This document shows positions 50,055-62,013 of a stretch of 64,000 nucleotides of DNA, in pieces. A program made the translations under genes and the position numbers. Each line of letters begins with the position of its first letter. Positions within the stretch are counted from its first letter, which is position 1. This DNA comes from Aulostomus chinensis (Eukaryota > Chordata > Actinopteri > Syngnathiformes > Aulostomidae), in the NCBI GenBank assembly GCA_037954235.1, contig JBBMOA010000001.1:15343980-15407979 (forward strand), read 5' to 3'. The notes below the pieces were generated by a model that saw only the letters and a program-made list of their open reading frames with translations, searched no databases and was not told the DNA's origin.

Positions 50055-53000
50055 TGAGTTTATGAGCAATTCTCACGACAACACTGTCGCATTAAATTGA
50101 GTTCATTAGCAACTCTTACTAAATGACTGTCAGCATCACTTTGAGGTTGTTCGTAACTCTTACTACATTACTGTAAGCATCACTGAGTTTCTTAGCAACT
50201 ATCACTACATTACTGTTAGCATCATCTTGAGTTCATTAGCAATTCTTCCGACATTACTGTCGCATTATTTTAAAGTTCGTAGCAACTCTTACTACATGAC
50301 TGTCAGCATCACTTTGAGGTTATTGGAAACTTTCACTGCATTACTGTTAGCATCATTTTGAGTTCATTAGCAATTCTTACTAAATCATTGTCGCATCATT
50401 TTGAGATCTTTAGCAATTCTTCTGACATCAGTGTCGCATTATTTTGAGGTTCGTAGCAACTCTTACTACATTAATGTAAGCATTACTGACTTGATTAGCA
50501 ACTATCACTACATTACTGTTAGCATCATTTTGAGTTCATTAGCAATTCTTACTGCATCACTGTCGCATCATTTTGAGATCATTAGCAATTCTTCCGACAT
50601 CACTGTCGCAATATTTTGAGGTTCGTAGCAACTCTTACTACATTATTGTTGCATTATTTTAAGGTTCGTAGCAACTCTGACTACATTACTGTCAGCATCA
50701 CTTTGAGTTTATTAGCAGCTATCACTACATTACTGTTCGCATCATTTTGAGTTGTTGAGATATTCTCATGACATCACTGTAGCATTAAATTGAGTTCATT
50801 AGCAACTCTAACTACATGACTGTCAGCATCACTTTGAGTTTGCTCGAAACACTTACTACATTACTGTAAGCATTACTGAGTTTCTAAGCAACTATCACTA
50901 CATTACTGTTAGCATCATTTTGAGTTCATTAGCAATTCTTCCGACATCACTGTCGCAATATTTTGAGGTTTGTATAAACACTTACTACATGACTGTCAGC
51001 ATCACTTTTGAGGTTATTCGAAACACTTACTACATTACTGTAAGCATCACTGAGTTGATCAGCAACTATCACTACATTACTGTTAGCATCATTTTAAGTT
51101 CATTGGCAATTCTTCCGACATCACTTTTGCAATATTTTGAGGTTCGTAGGAACTTTTACTACATTACTGTCAGCATCACTTTGAGGTTATTGGAAACTTT
51201 CACTGCATTACTGTTTGCATCATTTTGAGTTCATTAGCAATTCTTACTAAATCATTGTCGCATCATTTTGAGATCTTTAGCAATTCTTCTGACATCAGTG
51301 TCGCATTATTTTGAGGTTCGTAGCAACTCTTACTACATTACTGTCAGCTTCACTTTGAGTTTATTAGCAACTATCACTACATTACTGTTAGCATCATTTT
51401 GAGTTGTTGGGCAATTCTCACGACATCACTGTAGCATTGAACTGAGTTCATTAGCAACTCTTACTAAATGACTGTCAGCATCACTTTGAGGTTATTCGAA
51501 ACTCTTACTACATTACTGTAAGCATCACTGAGTTTCTTAGCAACTATCACTACATTGCTGTTAGCATCATCTTGAGTTCATTAGCAATTCTTCCGATCTC
51601 ACTGTCGCAATATTTTGAGGTTCGTAGCAACTTTTACTACGTTACTGTCGCATGGTTTTGAGGTTCGTAGCAACTCTGACTACATGACTGTAAGCATCAC
51701 TTTGTGGTTATTCGAAAGTTTCACTCCATTACTGTTAGCATCATTTTGAGTTCATTAGCAATTCTTACTACATCACTGTCGCATCATTTTGAGATCATTA
51801 GCAATTCTTCCGACATCACTGTCGCAATATTTTGAGGTTCGTAGCAACTCTTACTACATGACTGTCAGCATCACTTTGAGTTTATTAGCAACTATCACTA
51901 CATTACTGTGAGCATCATTTTGAGTTGTTGAGCATTTCTCACAACATCACTGTAGCATTAAATTGAGTTCATTAGCAACTCTTACTAAATTACTGTCAGC
52001 ATCACTTTGAGGTTGTTCGAAACTCTTACTACATTACTGTCGCAATATTTTGAGGTTCGTAGGAACTTTTAATACATTATTGTTGCATTATTTTAAGGTT
52101 CCTAGCAACTCTTACGACATTACTGTCAGCATCACTTTGAGTTTATTAGCAACTATCACTACATTACTTTTAACATCTTTTTGAGTTTATGAGCAATTCT
52201 CACGACATCACTGTAGTATTGAATTGAGTTCATTAGCAACTCTTACTAAATGACTGTCAGCATCACTTTGAGGTTGTTCGAAACTCTTACTACATTACTG
52301 TAAGCATCACTGAGATTCTTAGCAACTAACTACATTACTGTTAGCATCATTTTAAGTTCATTAGCAATTCTTACTACATCACTGTCGCATCATTTTAAGG
52401 TTCGTAGCAACTCTTACTACATGACTGTCAGCATCACTTTGAGTTTATTAGCAACTATCACGACATTACTTTTTGCATCATTTTGAGGTTAGAAGCAACT
52501 CTTACTACATGACTGTCAGCGTCACTTTGAGGTTGTTCGAAACACTTACTACATTACTGTAAGCATCACTGAGTTGATTAGCAACTATCACTACATTACT
52601 TTTAGCATCATTTTGGGTTTATTAGCAATTCTTACTACATCACTGTCGCATCATTTTGAGATCATTAGCAATTCTTCCGACATCACTGTCGCAATATTTT
52701 GAGGTTCGTAGCAACTCTGACTACATGACTGTCACCATCACTTTGAGGTTATTCGAAACGTTCACTCCATTACTGTTAGCATCATTTTGAGTTCATTAGC
52801 AATTCTTACTAAATCACTGTCGCATCATTTTGAGCTCATTAGCAATTCTTCTGACATCACTGTCGCATTATATTGAGGTTCGTAGCAACTCTTACTACAT
52901 GACTGTCAGCATCACTTTGAGGTTATTCGAAACGTTCATTCCATTACTGTTAGCATCATTTTGATTTCATTAGCAATTCTTACTAAATCACTGTCGCATC

Positions 53001-56000
53001 ATTTTGAGATCATTAGCAATTCTTCTGACATCACTGTCACATTATTTTGAGGTTCGTAGCAACTCTTACTACATTACTGTCAGCTTCACTTTGAGTTTAT
53101 TAGCAACTATCACTACATTACTGTTAGCATCATTTTGAGTTGTTGGGCAATTCTCACGACTTCACTGTAGCATTGAACCGAGTTCATTAGCAACTCTTTC
53201 TAAATGACTGTCAGTATCACTTTGAGGTTATTCGAAACTCTTACTACATTACTGTAAGCATCACTGAGTTTCTTAGCAACTATCACTACATTGCTGTTGG
53301 CATCATCTTGAGTTCATTAGCAATTCTTCCGACATCACTGTCGCAATATTTTGAGGTTTGTATAAACACTTACTACATGACTGTCAGCATCACTTTGAGT
53401 TTATTGGCAACTATCACTACATTACTGTTAGCATCATTTTGAGTTGTTGAGCATTTCTCACGACATCACTGTAGCATTAAATTGAGTTCATTAGCAACTC
53501 TTACTAAATTACTGTCAGCATCACTTTGAGGTTGTTCGAAACTCTTACTACATTACTGTCGCAATATTTTGAGGTTCGTAGGAACTTTTACTACATTACT
53601 GTCGCATTATTTTGAGGTTCGTAGCAACTCTTACTACATTACTGTCAGCTTCACTTTGAGTTTATTAGCAACTATCACTACATTACTGTTAGCATCATTT
53701 TGAGTTGTTGGGCAATTCTCACGACTTCACTGTAGCATTGAACCGAGTTCATTAGCAACTCTTTCTAAATGACTGTCAGTATCACTTTGAGGTTATTCGA
53801 AACTCTTACTACATTACTGTAAGCATCACTGAGTTTCTTAGCAACTATCACTACATTGCTGTTGGCATCATCTTGAGTTCATTAGCAATTCTTACTACAT
53901 CACTGTCGCATCATTTTGAGATCATTGGCAATTCTTCCGACATCACTGTCGCAATATTTTGAGGTTCGTAGCAACTCTTACTACATTATTGTTGCATTAT
54001 TTTAAGGTTCGTAGCAACTCTTTCTACATTACTGTCAGCATCACTTTGAGTTTATTAGCAACTATCACTACATTACTGTTAGCATCATTTTCAGTTCATG
54101 AGCAATTCTCACGACATCACTGTAGCATTAAATTGAGTTCATTAGCAACTCTTACTAAATGACTGTCAGATCACTTTGAGGTTGTTCGAAACTCTTATTA
54201 CATTACTGTAAGCCTCACTGAGTTTCTTAGCAACTATTACTACATTATTGTTAGCATCATCTTGAGTTCATTAGCAATTCTTCCGACATCACTGTCGCAA
54301 TATTTTGAGGTTCGTAGCAACTTTTACTACATTACTGTCGCATTATATTGAGGTTCGTAGCAACTCTTACTACATGACTGTCAGCATCACTTTGAGGTTA
54401 TTAGAAACACTTACTACATTACTGTAAGCATCACTGAGTTGATTAGCAACTATCACTACATTACTGTTAGCATCATTTTGAGTTCATTAGCAATTCTTCC
54501 GACATCACTGTCGCAATATTTTGAGGTTCGTAGCAACTTTTACTACATTATTGTTGCATTATTTTAAGGTTCGTAGCAACTCTTACTACATTACTGTCAG
54601 CATCACTTTTAGTTTATTAGCAACTGTCACTGCATTACTGTTAGCATCATCTTGAGTTCATGAGCAATTCTTCCGACATTACTGTCGAATTATATTGAGG
54701 TTCGTAGCAACTCTTACTACATTACTGTCAGCATCACTTTGAGTTTATAAGCAACTATCACGACATTACTGTTAGCATCATTTTGAGTTTATGAGCAATT
54801 CTCACGACATCACTGTAGCATTGAATTGAGTTCATTAGCAACTCTTACTAAATGACTGTCAGCATCACTTTGAGGTTGTTCGAAACTCGTACTACATTAC
54901 TGTAAGCATCACTGAGTTTCTTAGCAACTATCACTACATTACTGTTAGCATCATTTTAAGTTCATTAGCAATTCTTACTACATTACTGTTAGCATCATTT
55001 TGAGTTCATGAGCAATTCTTTCGACATCACTGTCGCAATATTTTGAGGTTTGTAGCAACTTTTACTACATTACTGTCACATTATTTTGAGGTTCGTAGCA
55101 ACTCTTAGTACATGACTTTCAGCATCACTTTGAGGTCATTCAAAACATTCAGTCCATGACTGTTAGCATCATTTTGAGTTCATTGGCAATTCTTACTAAA
55201 TCACTGTCGCATCATTTTGAGATCATGAGCAATTCTTCGAACATCACTGTCGCATTATTTTGAGGTTCGTAGCAACTCTTACTACAAGACTGTCAGCATC
55301 ACTTTGAGGTTTTTTGAAACGTTCACTCCATTACTGTTAGCATCATTTTGAGTTCATGAGCAATTCTTACTAAATCACTTTCGCATCATTTTGAGATCTT
55401 TAGCAATTCTTCTGACATCACTTTCGCATTGTTTTGAGGTTCGTAGCAACTCTTCCTACATGACTGTCACCATCACTTTTGAGGTTATTCGAAACACTTA
55501 CTACATTACTGTAAGCATCACTGAGTTGATTAGCAACTATCACTACATTACTGTTCGCATCATTTTAAGTTCATTAGCAATTCTTCCGACATCACTGTCG
55601 GAATATTTTTAGGTTCCTAGCAACTTTTACTACATTACTGTCGCATTTTTTTGAGGTTCGTAGCAACTCTTACTACATGACTTCAGCATCACTTTGAGTT
55701 TATTCGAAACGTTCACTCCATTACTGTTACCATCATTTTGAGATCATGACCAGTTCTTCTGACATCACTGTCGCATCATTTTGAGATCTTTAGCAATTCT
55801 TCTGACATCACTGTCGGATTATTTTCAGGTTCGTAGCAACTCTTACTACATTACTGTCAGCATCACTTTTGAGGTTATTCGAAACACTTACTACATTACT
55901 GTAAGCATCACTGAGTTGATTAGCAACTATCACTACATTACTGTTCGCATCATTTTGAGTTTATGAGCAATTCTCACGACATCACTGTAGCATTGAATTG

Positions 56001-56394
56001 AGTTCATTAGCAACTGTTACGAAATGACTGTCAGCATCACTTTGAGGTTGTTCGAAACTCTTACTACATTACAGTAAGCATCACTGAGTTTCTTAGCAAC
56101 TATCACTACATTACTGTTAGCATCATTTTGTGATCATTAGCAGTTCTTCCGACATCACATTCGCAATATTTTGAGGTTCGTAGCAACTCTGACTACATTA
56201 TTGTTGCATTATTTTAAGGTTCGTCGCAACTCTTACTACATTACTGTCAGCATCACTTTGAGTTTATTAGCAACTATCACTACATTACTGTTAGCATCAT
56301 CTTGAGTTCATGAGCAATTCTTCCGACATTACTGTCGCATTATATTGAGGTTCGTAGCAACTTTCACTACATTACTGTCAGCATCACTGAGTTT

Positions 56395-57260
56395 ATTAGC
56401 AACTATCACTACATTACTTTTAGCATGATTTTGAGTTCATTACAATTATTACTACGTCACTGTCGCATCATTAGCCATTCTTACGACATCACTGTCGCGT
56501 CATTTTGAGATCATTAGCAATTTTTCTGACATCACTGTCGCATTATTTTGAGGTTCGTAGAAACTCTTACTACATGACTGTCAGCATCACTTTGAGGTGA
56601 TTCGAAACTTTCACTCCATTACAGTTAGCATCATTTTGAGTTTATTAGCAATTTTACTACATTACTGTTGCATCATTTTGAGTTCATTAGCAATTGTTAC
56701 GACATCACTGTAGCATTATTTTGAGGTTATTATCAACTCTTACTACATTACTGTCAGCATTATTTTTAGGTTACTCGCAACTCTAACCACATGACTGTCA
56801 ACATCACTTTGAGGTTATTTGAAACTTTCACTACATTACTGTTAGCATCATTTTGAGTTCATTAGCAATTCTTCCGACATCACTGTCGCAATATTTGGAG
56901 GTTCGTAGCAACTCTTACTACATTACTGTTGCTTTATTTTGAGGTTAGTAGAAACTCTTACTACATTACTGTCAGCATCACTTTGAGTTTATTAGCAACT
57001 ATCACTACGTTACTGTTAGCATCATTTTGAGTTCATTCGCAATTCTTACGACATCACCGGAGCATTATTTTGAGGTTAGTAGCAACTCTTACGACATGAC
57101 TGTCAGCATCACTTTGAGGTTCTTCGAAACTTTCACTCCTTTATTGTTAGCATTATTTTGAGTTCAATAGCTATTCTTTCTCCATCACTGTCGCATCATT
57201 TTGAGATCATAAGCAATTCTTCCGACATCACTGTCGCAATATTTGGAGGTTCGTAGCAAC
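56395..57260 (+). repeat. Satellite super-block D, copy 1
   Basis: The variants GGTTCGTAGAAACTC, GGTGATTCGAAAC, CATTACAGTTAGC, CACCGGAGCATT and CAATATTTGGAGG occur here and again in the same order 1,344-1,387 bp later. Confidence 0.75.
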
Positions 57261-57714
57261 TCTTACTACATGACTGTCAGCATCACTTTGAGGTTCTTCG
57301 AAACTCTTACTACATTACTGTAAGCATCACTGAGTTTATTAGCAACTTTCACTACATTAATGTTAGCATCATTTTGAGTTCATTAGCAATTCTTACGACA
57401 TCACTGTCACATTATTTTGAGGTTCGTCGCAACTCTTACTACATTACTGTTGCATTATTTTAAGTATCGTAGCAACTCTTACTACATGACTGTAAGCATC
57501 ACTTTGAGGTTATTAGCAACTTTCACTACATTACTGTTAGCATCAATTTGAGTTCATTACCAATTCTCACTCCATCACTGTTGCATCATTTGGAGATCAT
57601 TAGCAATTCTTACTACATTACTGTCGCATCATTTTGAGGTTATTAGCAACTCTTACTACATGACTGTCAGCATCACTTTGAGGTTGTTCGAAACACTTAC
57701 TACATTACTGTTAG

Positions 57715-58612
57715 CATCACTGAGTTTATTAGCAACTATCACTACATTACTTTTAGCATGATTTTGAGTTCATTACAATTATTACTACGTCACTGTCGCA
57801 TCATTTTAAGATCATTAGCAATTCTTACGACATCACTGTCGCATCATTTTGAGATCATTAGCAATTCTTCTGACATCACTGTCGCATTATTTTGAGGTTC
57901 GTAGAAACTCTTACTACATGACTGTCAGCATCACTTTGAGGTGATTCGAAACTTTCACTCCATTACAGTTAGCATCATTTTGAGTTTATTAGCAATTTTA
58001 CTACATTACTGTTGCATCATTTTGAGATCATTAGCAATTGTTACGACATCACTGTCGCATTATTTTGAGGTTATTATCAACTCTTACTACATTACTGTCA
58101 GCATTATTTTTAGGTTACTCGCAACTCTAACCACATGACTGTCAACATCACTTTGAGGTTATTTGAAACTTTCACTACATTACTGTTAGCATCATTTTGA
58201 GTTCATTAGCAATTCTTACTGCACCACTTTCGCATCATTTTGTGATCATTCGCAATTCTTCCGACATCACTGTCGCAATATTTGGAGGTTCGTAGCAACT
58301 CTTACTACATTACTGTTGCTTTATTTTGAGGTTAGTAGAAACTCTTGCTACATTACTGTCAGCATCACTTTGAGTTTATTAGCAACTATCACTACGTTAC
58401 TGTTAGCATCATTTTGAGTTCATTCGCAATTCTTACGACATCACCGGAGCATTATTTTGAGGTTAGTAGCAACTCTTACGACATGACTGTCAGCATCACT
58501 TTGAGGTTGTTCGAAACTTTCACTCCTTTATTGTTAGCATTATTTTGAGTTCAATAGCTATTCTTTCTCCATCACTGTCGCATCATTTTGAGATCATTAG
58601 CAATTCTTCCGA
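57715..58612 (+). repeat. Satellite super-block D, copy 2
   Basis: This is the partner of 56395-57260. The offset rises by 43 bp within the block because copy 2 has an additional monomer near 58210-58250. Confidence 0.75.
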
Positions 58613-58925
58613 CATCACTGTCGCAATATTTGGAGGTTCGTAGCAACTCTTGCTTCATTACTGTTGCATGATTTTGAGGTTCGTAGCAACTCTTACTCCA
58701 TGACTGTAAGCATCACTTTGAGGTTATTAGCAACTTTCTCTACATTACTGTTAGCATCATTTTGAGTTTATTAGCAATTCTTCTTACATCACTGTCGCAT
58801 TATTTTGAGGTTATTAGCAACTCTTACTACATTACTGTAAGCATCATGTAGTTTATTAGCAACTCTCACTACATCACTGTGAGCATCATTTTGAGTTCAT
58901 TAGCAATTCTTACTACATCACTGTA

Positions 58926-59458
58926 ACAAAGTTGTTTCAATGGCAGTTCCCAAAGAGGTAGAAAATGATCCAACACTGTATTTAGTTCATCAATGTACTT
59001 CTTGAATGTTAGTGATTGATCCGGGATCTCCTGCTCATGCATCCCAGGCAGAATCAATGACTTAGCTGCAAGTCACCTTTTTTGAACTCTTGAACATCTG
59101 GAAGTAGTTAATGGGGTTTTACAAGGGGGTCCCACAAATCTCCTGAGCACCAGGATTAGTTGGTACCGTTCCGACACCAGGAAGGAACTCATAAATAGTG
59201 GAGATAACACAGATAGACATTCCAAGAACAATTGTCTTTTAGATCTACATAAGCTTATATCATGTATATGCTTGACTTGTAAGTATGCGTGAGTACAAAG
59301 TATTATTAAAAGATAATATATAAGACAACAGAAAAACACTGAATATCAGTCAATGAAGAGAGCTCTGGACCCAGGTGCTTCCATCTCGGAGGAATGAACA
59401 GCTCCCTTCCCTCCAGATACCTGCTGCCATACAAGAGACACAGCGAGGGGAACGTCAA
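58926..59458. other. Unidentified sequence after satellite block 3
   Basis: No family is recognised. On the minus strand a frame of about 45 codons (MILPGMHEQEIPDQSLTFKK onward) lies next to the satellite boundary, but it has no known domain and runs into satellite DNA. The part near 59240-59340 is A/T-rich. Confidence 0.3.
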
Positions 59459-59479
59459 CCCCCCCCCCCCCCCCCCCCC
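59459..59479. repeat. Poly-C tract
   Basis: This is a run of 21 C bases. It lies just before the region interpreted as a retroviral LTR. Its exact length is likely to be unreliable in any sequencing method. Confidence 0.9.
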
Positions 59480-59499
59480 AGAAGAACAGGGTCCTGAAG

Positions 59500-60350
59500 G
59501 GCTTGAGATCCTTTAATAAGCCAAGAAAGGGATTCCAGTCATGTAAGTGATTTCCTTTAGAGTCCCAGATATTCTGAGGTCACAGAACTGTAAAATGCTA
59601 ACATTCTAATCATGATCTTACTAATTAATTAGCAAAGGAAAGGAATCCGGCCATGTCAGGGATCTCCTTTTATTCTGTAGAATCTCGCTTAGTTTCTTTA
59701 TTGTTTGAGCGTTCTCCTGTTCTATGTTTCTCTTATTTATCTTTTTTTGTGATTTAATGTGAGTTCTTCAGAAATGAGCTAATGGAAATTTATGACTGTG
59801 CAGCTGAAGATGACCTGTTGGTTTCTATGTTTCTCTGCAAACGTCAGGCAGAATGTGGAAGAGCGTCACAGCTGAGACTGTTAAAACCTTAGAGAATGTT
59901 TGCTCATGTTGTAAAAGTGCTATTCATGCAGAATAGGATGCTTATTCATGGGCGTTAAAATATATTTGGGTCAAACCACAGGAGCTGAAGTGTGTACCCT
60001 CATGCTCCAGGTTTCAAAGTTGTAAACTTACTTTGTGGTTGGCAGATTGATGGTTGCATTTGTTAATTTAAATAATCTGAACTATTTGACCTCAACCTGG
60101 GCGACTATTCTGAGATTTTGAGAATCCTTGGATGTGACATGACTCTACCTCCAATCTGTATGTCCCCTCCCCACGGTGATCAATAGCTGACTGTTCCTCA
60201 GAAACATCAGAGAACTTCTGATGCTCTATGAGTGCTGTAACTTCTCTCTCATGCATGAATAAAGTGTGTAAGGTTTGAGAAAGAGACCACGCCTCCTTTC
60301 TGTTCACTGCTCCGCCGGACGACCCCCCCACGCAGGGCCACTTGACCACA
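59500..60350 (+). mobile_element. Probable endogenous retrovirus 5' LTR (left edge uncertain)
   Basis: The right edge is supported: AATAAA at 60258-60263, then a C-rich stretch, then CCACA at 60346-60350, five bases before a perfect tRNA primer binding site. The left edge is a guess, and no TG start could be fixed. Near the left side two related segments (59524-59559 and about 59636-59671, both with GGAATCC or GGATTCC and a CATGT core, then CTCCTTT or TTCCTTT) look like the repeated enhancer blocks often found in U3. No matching 3' LTR is present in the window, so a full provirus is not shown. Confidence 0.55.
60258..60263 (+). promoter_or_regulatory. Polyadenylation signal in the LTR
   Basis: AATAAA lies about 90 bp before the end of the inferred LTR, the usual place for the signal that ends the R region. 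Confidence 0.55.
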
Positions 60351-60355
60351 ATTAA

Positions 60356-60373
60356 TGGCGACGAGGATGGGAT
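60356..60373 (+). promoter_or_regulatory. Retroviral primer binding site for tRNA-Ser(GCT)
   Basis: TGGCGACGAGGATGGGAT is the exact 18-base complement of the 3' end of vertebrate tRNA-Ser(GCT), including its CCA. Reverse transcription would start here. Its position directly after an LTR-like end is what identifies the element as retroviral. Confidence 0.8.
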
Positions 60374-60521
60374 CCTAAACACCTGAGGTTACAGACTCGA
60401 TGCAACGACTCCACTGATCATGTAGACTGGTAGGAGAACACCTTTTACCAGTTACAGCAGCAGACTCCCAATAGCAAACCTACTCAGTCCTCCACCTCTG
60501 CTTGAGCAGCTGCTGCTGCCA

Positions 60522-60914
60522 ATGATGATCTCCAAAGTCCTGTTCCGTCACTTAGTGAACTGTCTAAGCTTCCTAAAAGAGAGCAGAACTTGTCTGCCTC
60601 ACTCTCTCCCACTGCTCAATGGAGCCCTGCATTTAGAAGAAGAACTAGAACCTGGAAACCTAGGATACCAGGACAAAAATGTGTTAAATGATGAAGGAGA
60701 AGAAGCGATTAATGAAGAGGATTGTATCCTAGAAGAGGTAGAGGGGTTGAAGGCCAAGACCAACAGGAAGAGGAAACTGGCACCCCAGACCTCAGACTCA
60801 ACAGGGCCCCAGACCAGGACCGCCTCTGAACCTGTGGCATCCCCCTCAACAATAGGACAGCACTTCAGTGTCTTCCAGTGTGCAACAATGAAAATGAAAA
60901 ACAGAAAGTTGTAA
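60522..60914 (+). pseudogene. Acidic open frame in the gag position
   Basis: This 130-codon frame follows the primer binding site. It is rich in Glu, Asp and Lys in its middle (DEGEEAINEEDCILEEVE) and has no recognisable capsid or zinc-knuckle motif. It may be the remains of gag or leader sequence after a large deletion. The start is uncertain. Confidence 0.35.
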
Positions 60915-61310
60915 CTGAATGCTCTCAAATAACTCTAACTGCTGAACCTAAAGTTGAATTATCAGGAGATGGAAAATCTGCTGAACTCTTAGGGGACACA
61001 GGTGCAACAGTTTCCACCATTAATAAGTCAGATGCTAACCGTGTAGGATTAGTTCCTACTTCTGAAGATATAAAAACAGTAGCAATTGCTGGAGCAACTA
61101 TGCAAAGTCCATTGGAGCACCAGCCAAAGTTCAATTTGGACCCATTTCATGAGAGCATCCATTTGTAATCACTGATAACTCACCAAGTAATCTATTGGGT
61201 CGGGATTTGTTCACCAAGTGGCGTGCAACTATTCATTGTTCTCCTGAAGGCGTTCATACCACAGTCCCTGACCATGATTCTGAATGCTTCTTCAACATGC
61301 TACAGGCTGT
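60878..61310 (+). pseudogene. Retroviral aspartic protease remnant, frame broken
   Basis: The frame shows ELLGDTGATVSTI, the active-site DTGA motif of a retroviral-type aspartic protease. About 60 residues later, in a different frame, it shows SNLLGRDLFTKW, the family's C-terminal GRD block. The first frame ends at a stop near 61168. A shift of frame near 61110 and a TGA near 61150 separate the two motifs, so the copy cannot give an intact protease. Confidence 0.75.
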
Positions 61311-61736
61311 AAATACAGGATGCTATTATTCTATCATGTACTCCTTTTCAATCAGAAGCTGACGGTGTCCTGGATTCAGACGGATGATTTCTTAGCAGGA
61401 AAAGAAGACCTGCCAGATCATTCCAGGTTAACGGGTTTACAAGACCTCCATGTAACTCTACATGTTGATATGACAGGAACGGATGTTGCCTGCTTCAAAC
61501 TGTTAGACCCAAATACGGGATCACAATTCTCTGTGTTCTCAGATACTTTGGCAAGAACCCCAAAAGGTGTTTTCTATTTACCAAACGTTGGAGGTTTGGC
61601 TTTGTCACTGTTTCAGGTTGATAAAACCTCGCCCCATATTTCCGTGGCTGTTGTAGAAGGAATAGAAGCACAACGACTCGGCCCTATAGCACATTACATG
61701 ACTCACAATTCCCCAGAGGAAGGGTTTCTTTATGAT
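61311..61736 (+). pseudogene. Probable pol-derived open frame downstream of protease
   Basis: The frame beginning at 61284 stays open to 61781. It holds FKLLDPNTGSQFSVF and ISVAVVEGIEAQRLGPIAHY in its middle and C-terminal part. The position, directly after the protease, suggests the start of pol before reverse transcriptase, but no reverse transcriptase core motif follows. After 61740 the sequence becomes TG/TA repeats and the retroviral similarity ends. Confidence 0.4.
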
Positions 61737-61740
61737 GACA

Positions 61741-61960
61741 TCATGTGTGTACATGTGTGTATGTATATATATATGTTTTGACTCTACACATGGACACAAA
61801 CTGTCCTGTTGCATGTGGCTGTATTGTTATTGGAAGACAAGTCATGGCCAGATAGTTCATCAGTCGGGGTGGGGCGAGAAGATGAGGTTGCAGTATGTTA
61901 ATTGGAAAATCGTGTGTGTCTGTGTGTGTGGTTGTGTGGTTGTGTGTTATGGTTCACAAA
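61741..61960. repeat. Simple TG/TA-rich stretches
   Basis: Imperfect GTGTGTA and TATATATATA runs lie near 61742-61776, and TGTGTGTG runs near 61913-61948. Open frames here are repeat artefacts. This separates the retroviral remnant from the LINE fragment. Confidence 0.7.
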
Positions 61961-62013
61961 ATAAAGGAAAGACGATTAAGTCCCATTAATGTTTATTATG
62001 ATTGTAATTAATT

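Larger units (their letters stand above)
41603..58925 (+). repeat. Satellite block 3, forward orientation, about 17 kb
   Basis: This is an array of about 400 monomers of 42-44 bp. The main classes are TTCATTAGCAATTC ending ACTGTCG, GGTTCGTAGCAACTC ending ATGACTGTCAG, GGTTATTCGAAAC ending ATTACTGTTAG or ACTGTAAG, and a 42-bp class CACTGAGTTGATTAGCAAC that lacks TTT. The same classes occur in reverse in block 2. A typical monomer is about 35 percent G+C. The first roughly ten monomers carry unusual variants (CATTTCTTAGG, CATTTCTTCGG). No unrelated insert is seen. Confidence 0.98.

Noticed and set aside
4654..58925. Dozens of open frames of 60-100 codons with repeating FEVRSNSYYITVSI-like text inside the satellite
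   Set aside because: Monomers of 42, 43 and 44 bp change the frame from unit to unit. The frames are chance stop-free runs across tandem repeats, with no start context or domain.
41603..58925. RFX X-box or Maf-type half-sites (AGCAAC, TGCTGAC) repeated every monomer
   Set aside because: Only half-sites are present and the spacing to a second half is wrong. Such six- to seven-base matches are expected by chance in a repeated unit.
41603..58925. Complete CENP-B box
   Set aside because: The TTCGnnnnA half occurs but CGGG is absent in the classes examined, so no full box can be claimed.
61732..61989. 85-codon cysteine/valine-rich frame after the retroviral remnant
   Set aside because: It is driven by TG and TA simple repeats.
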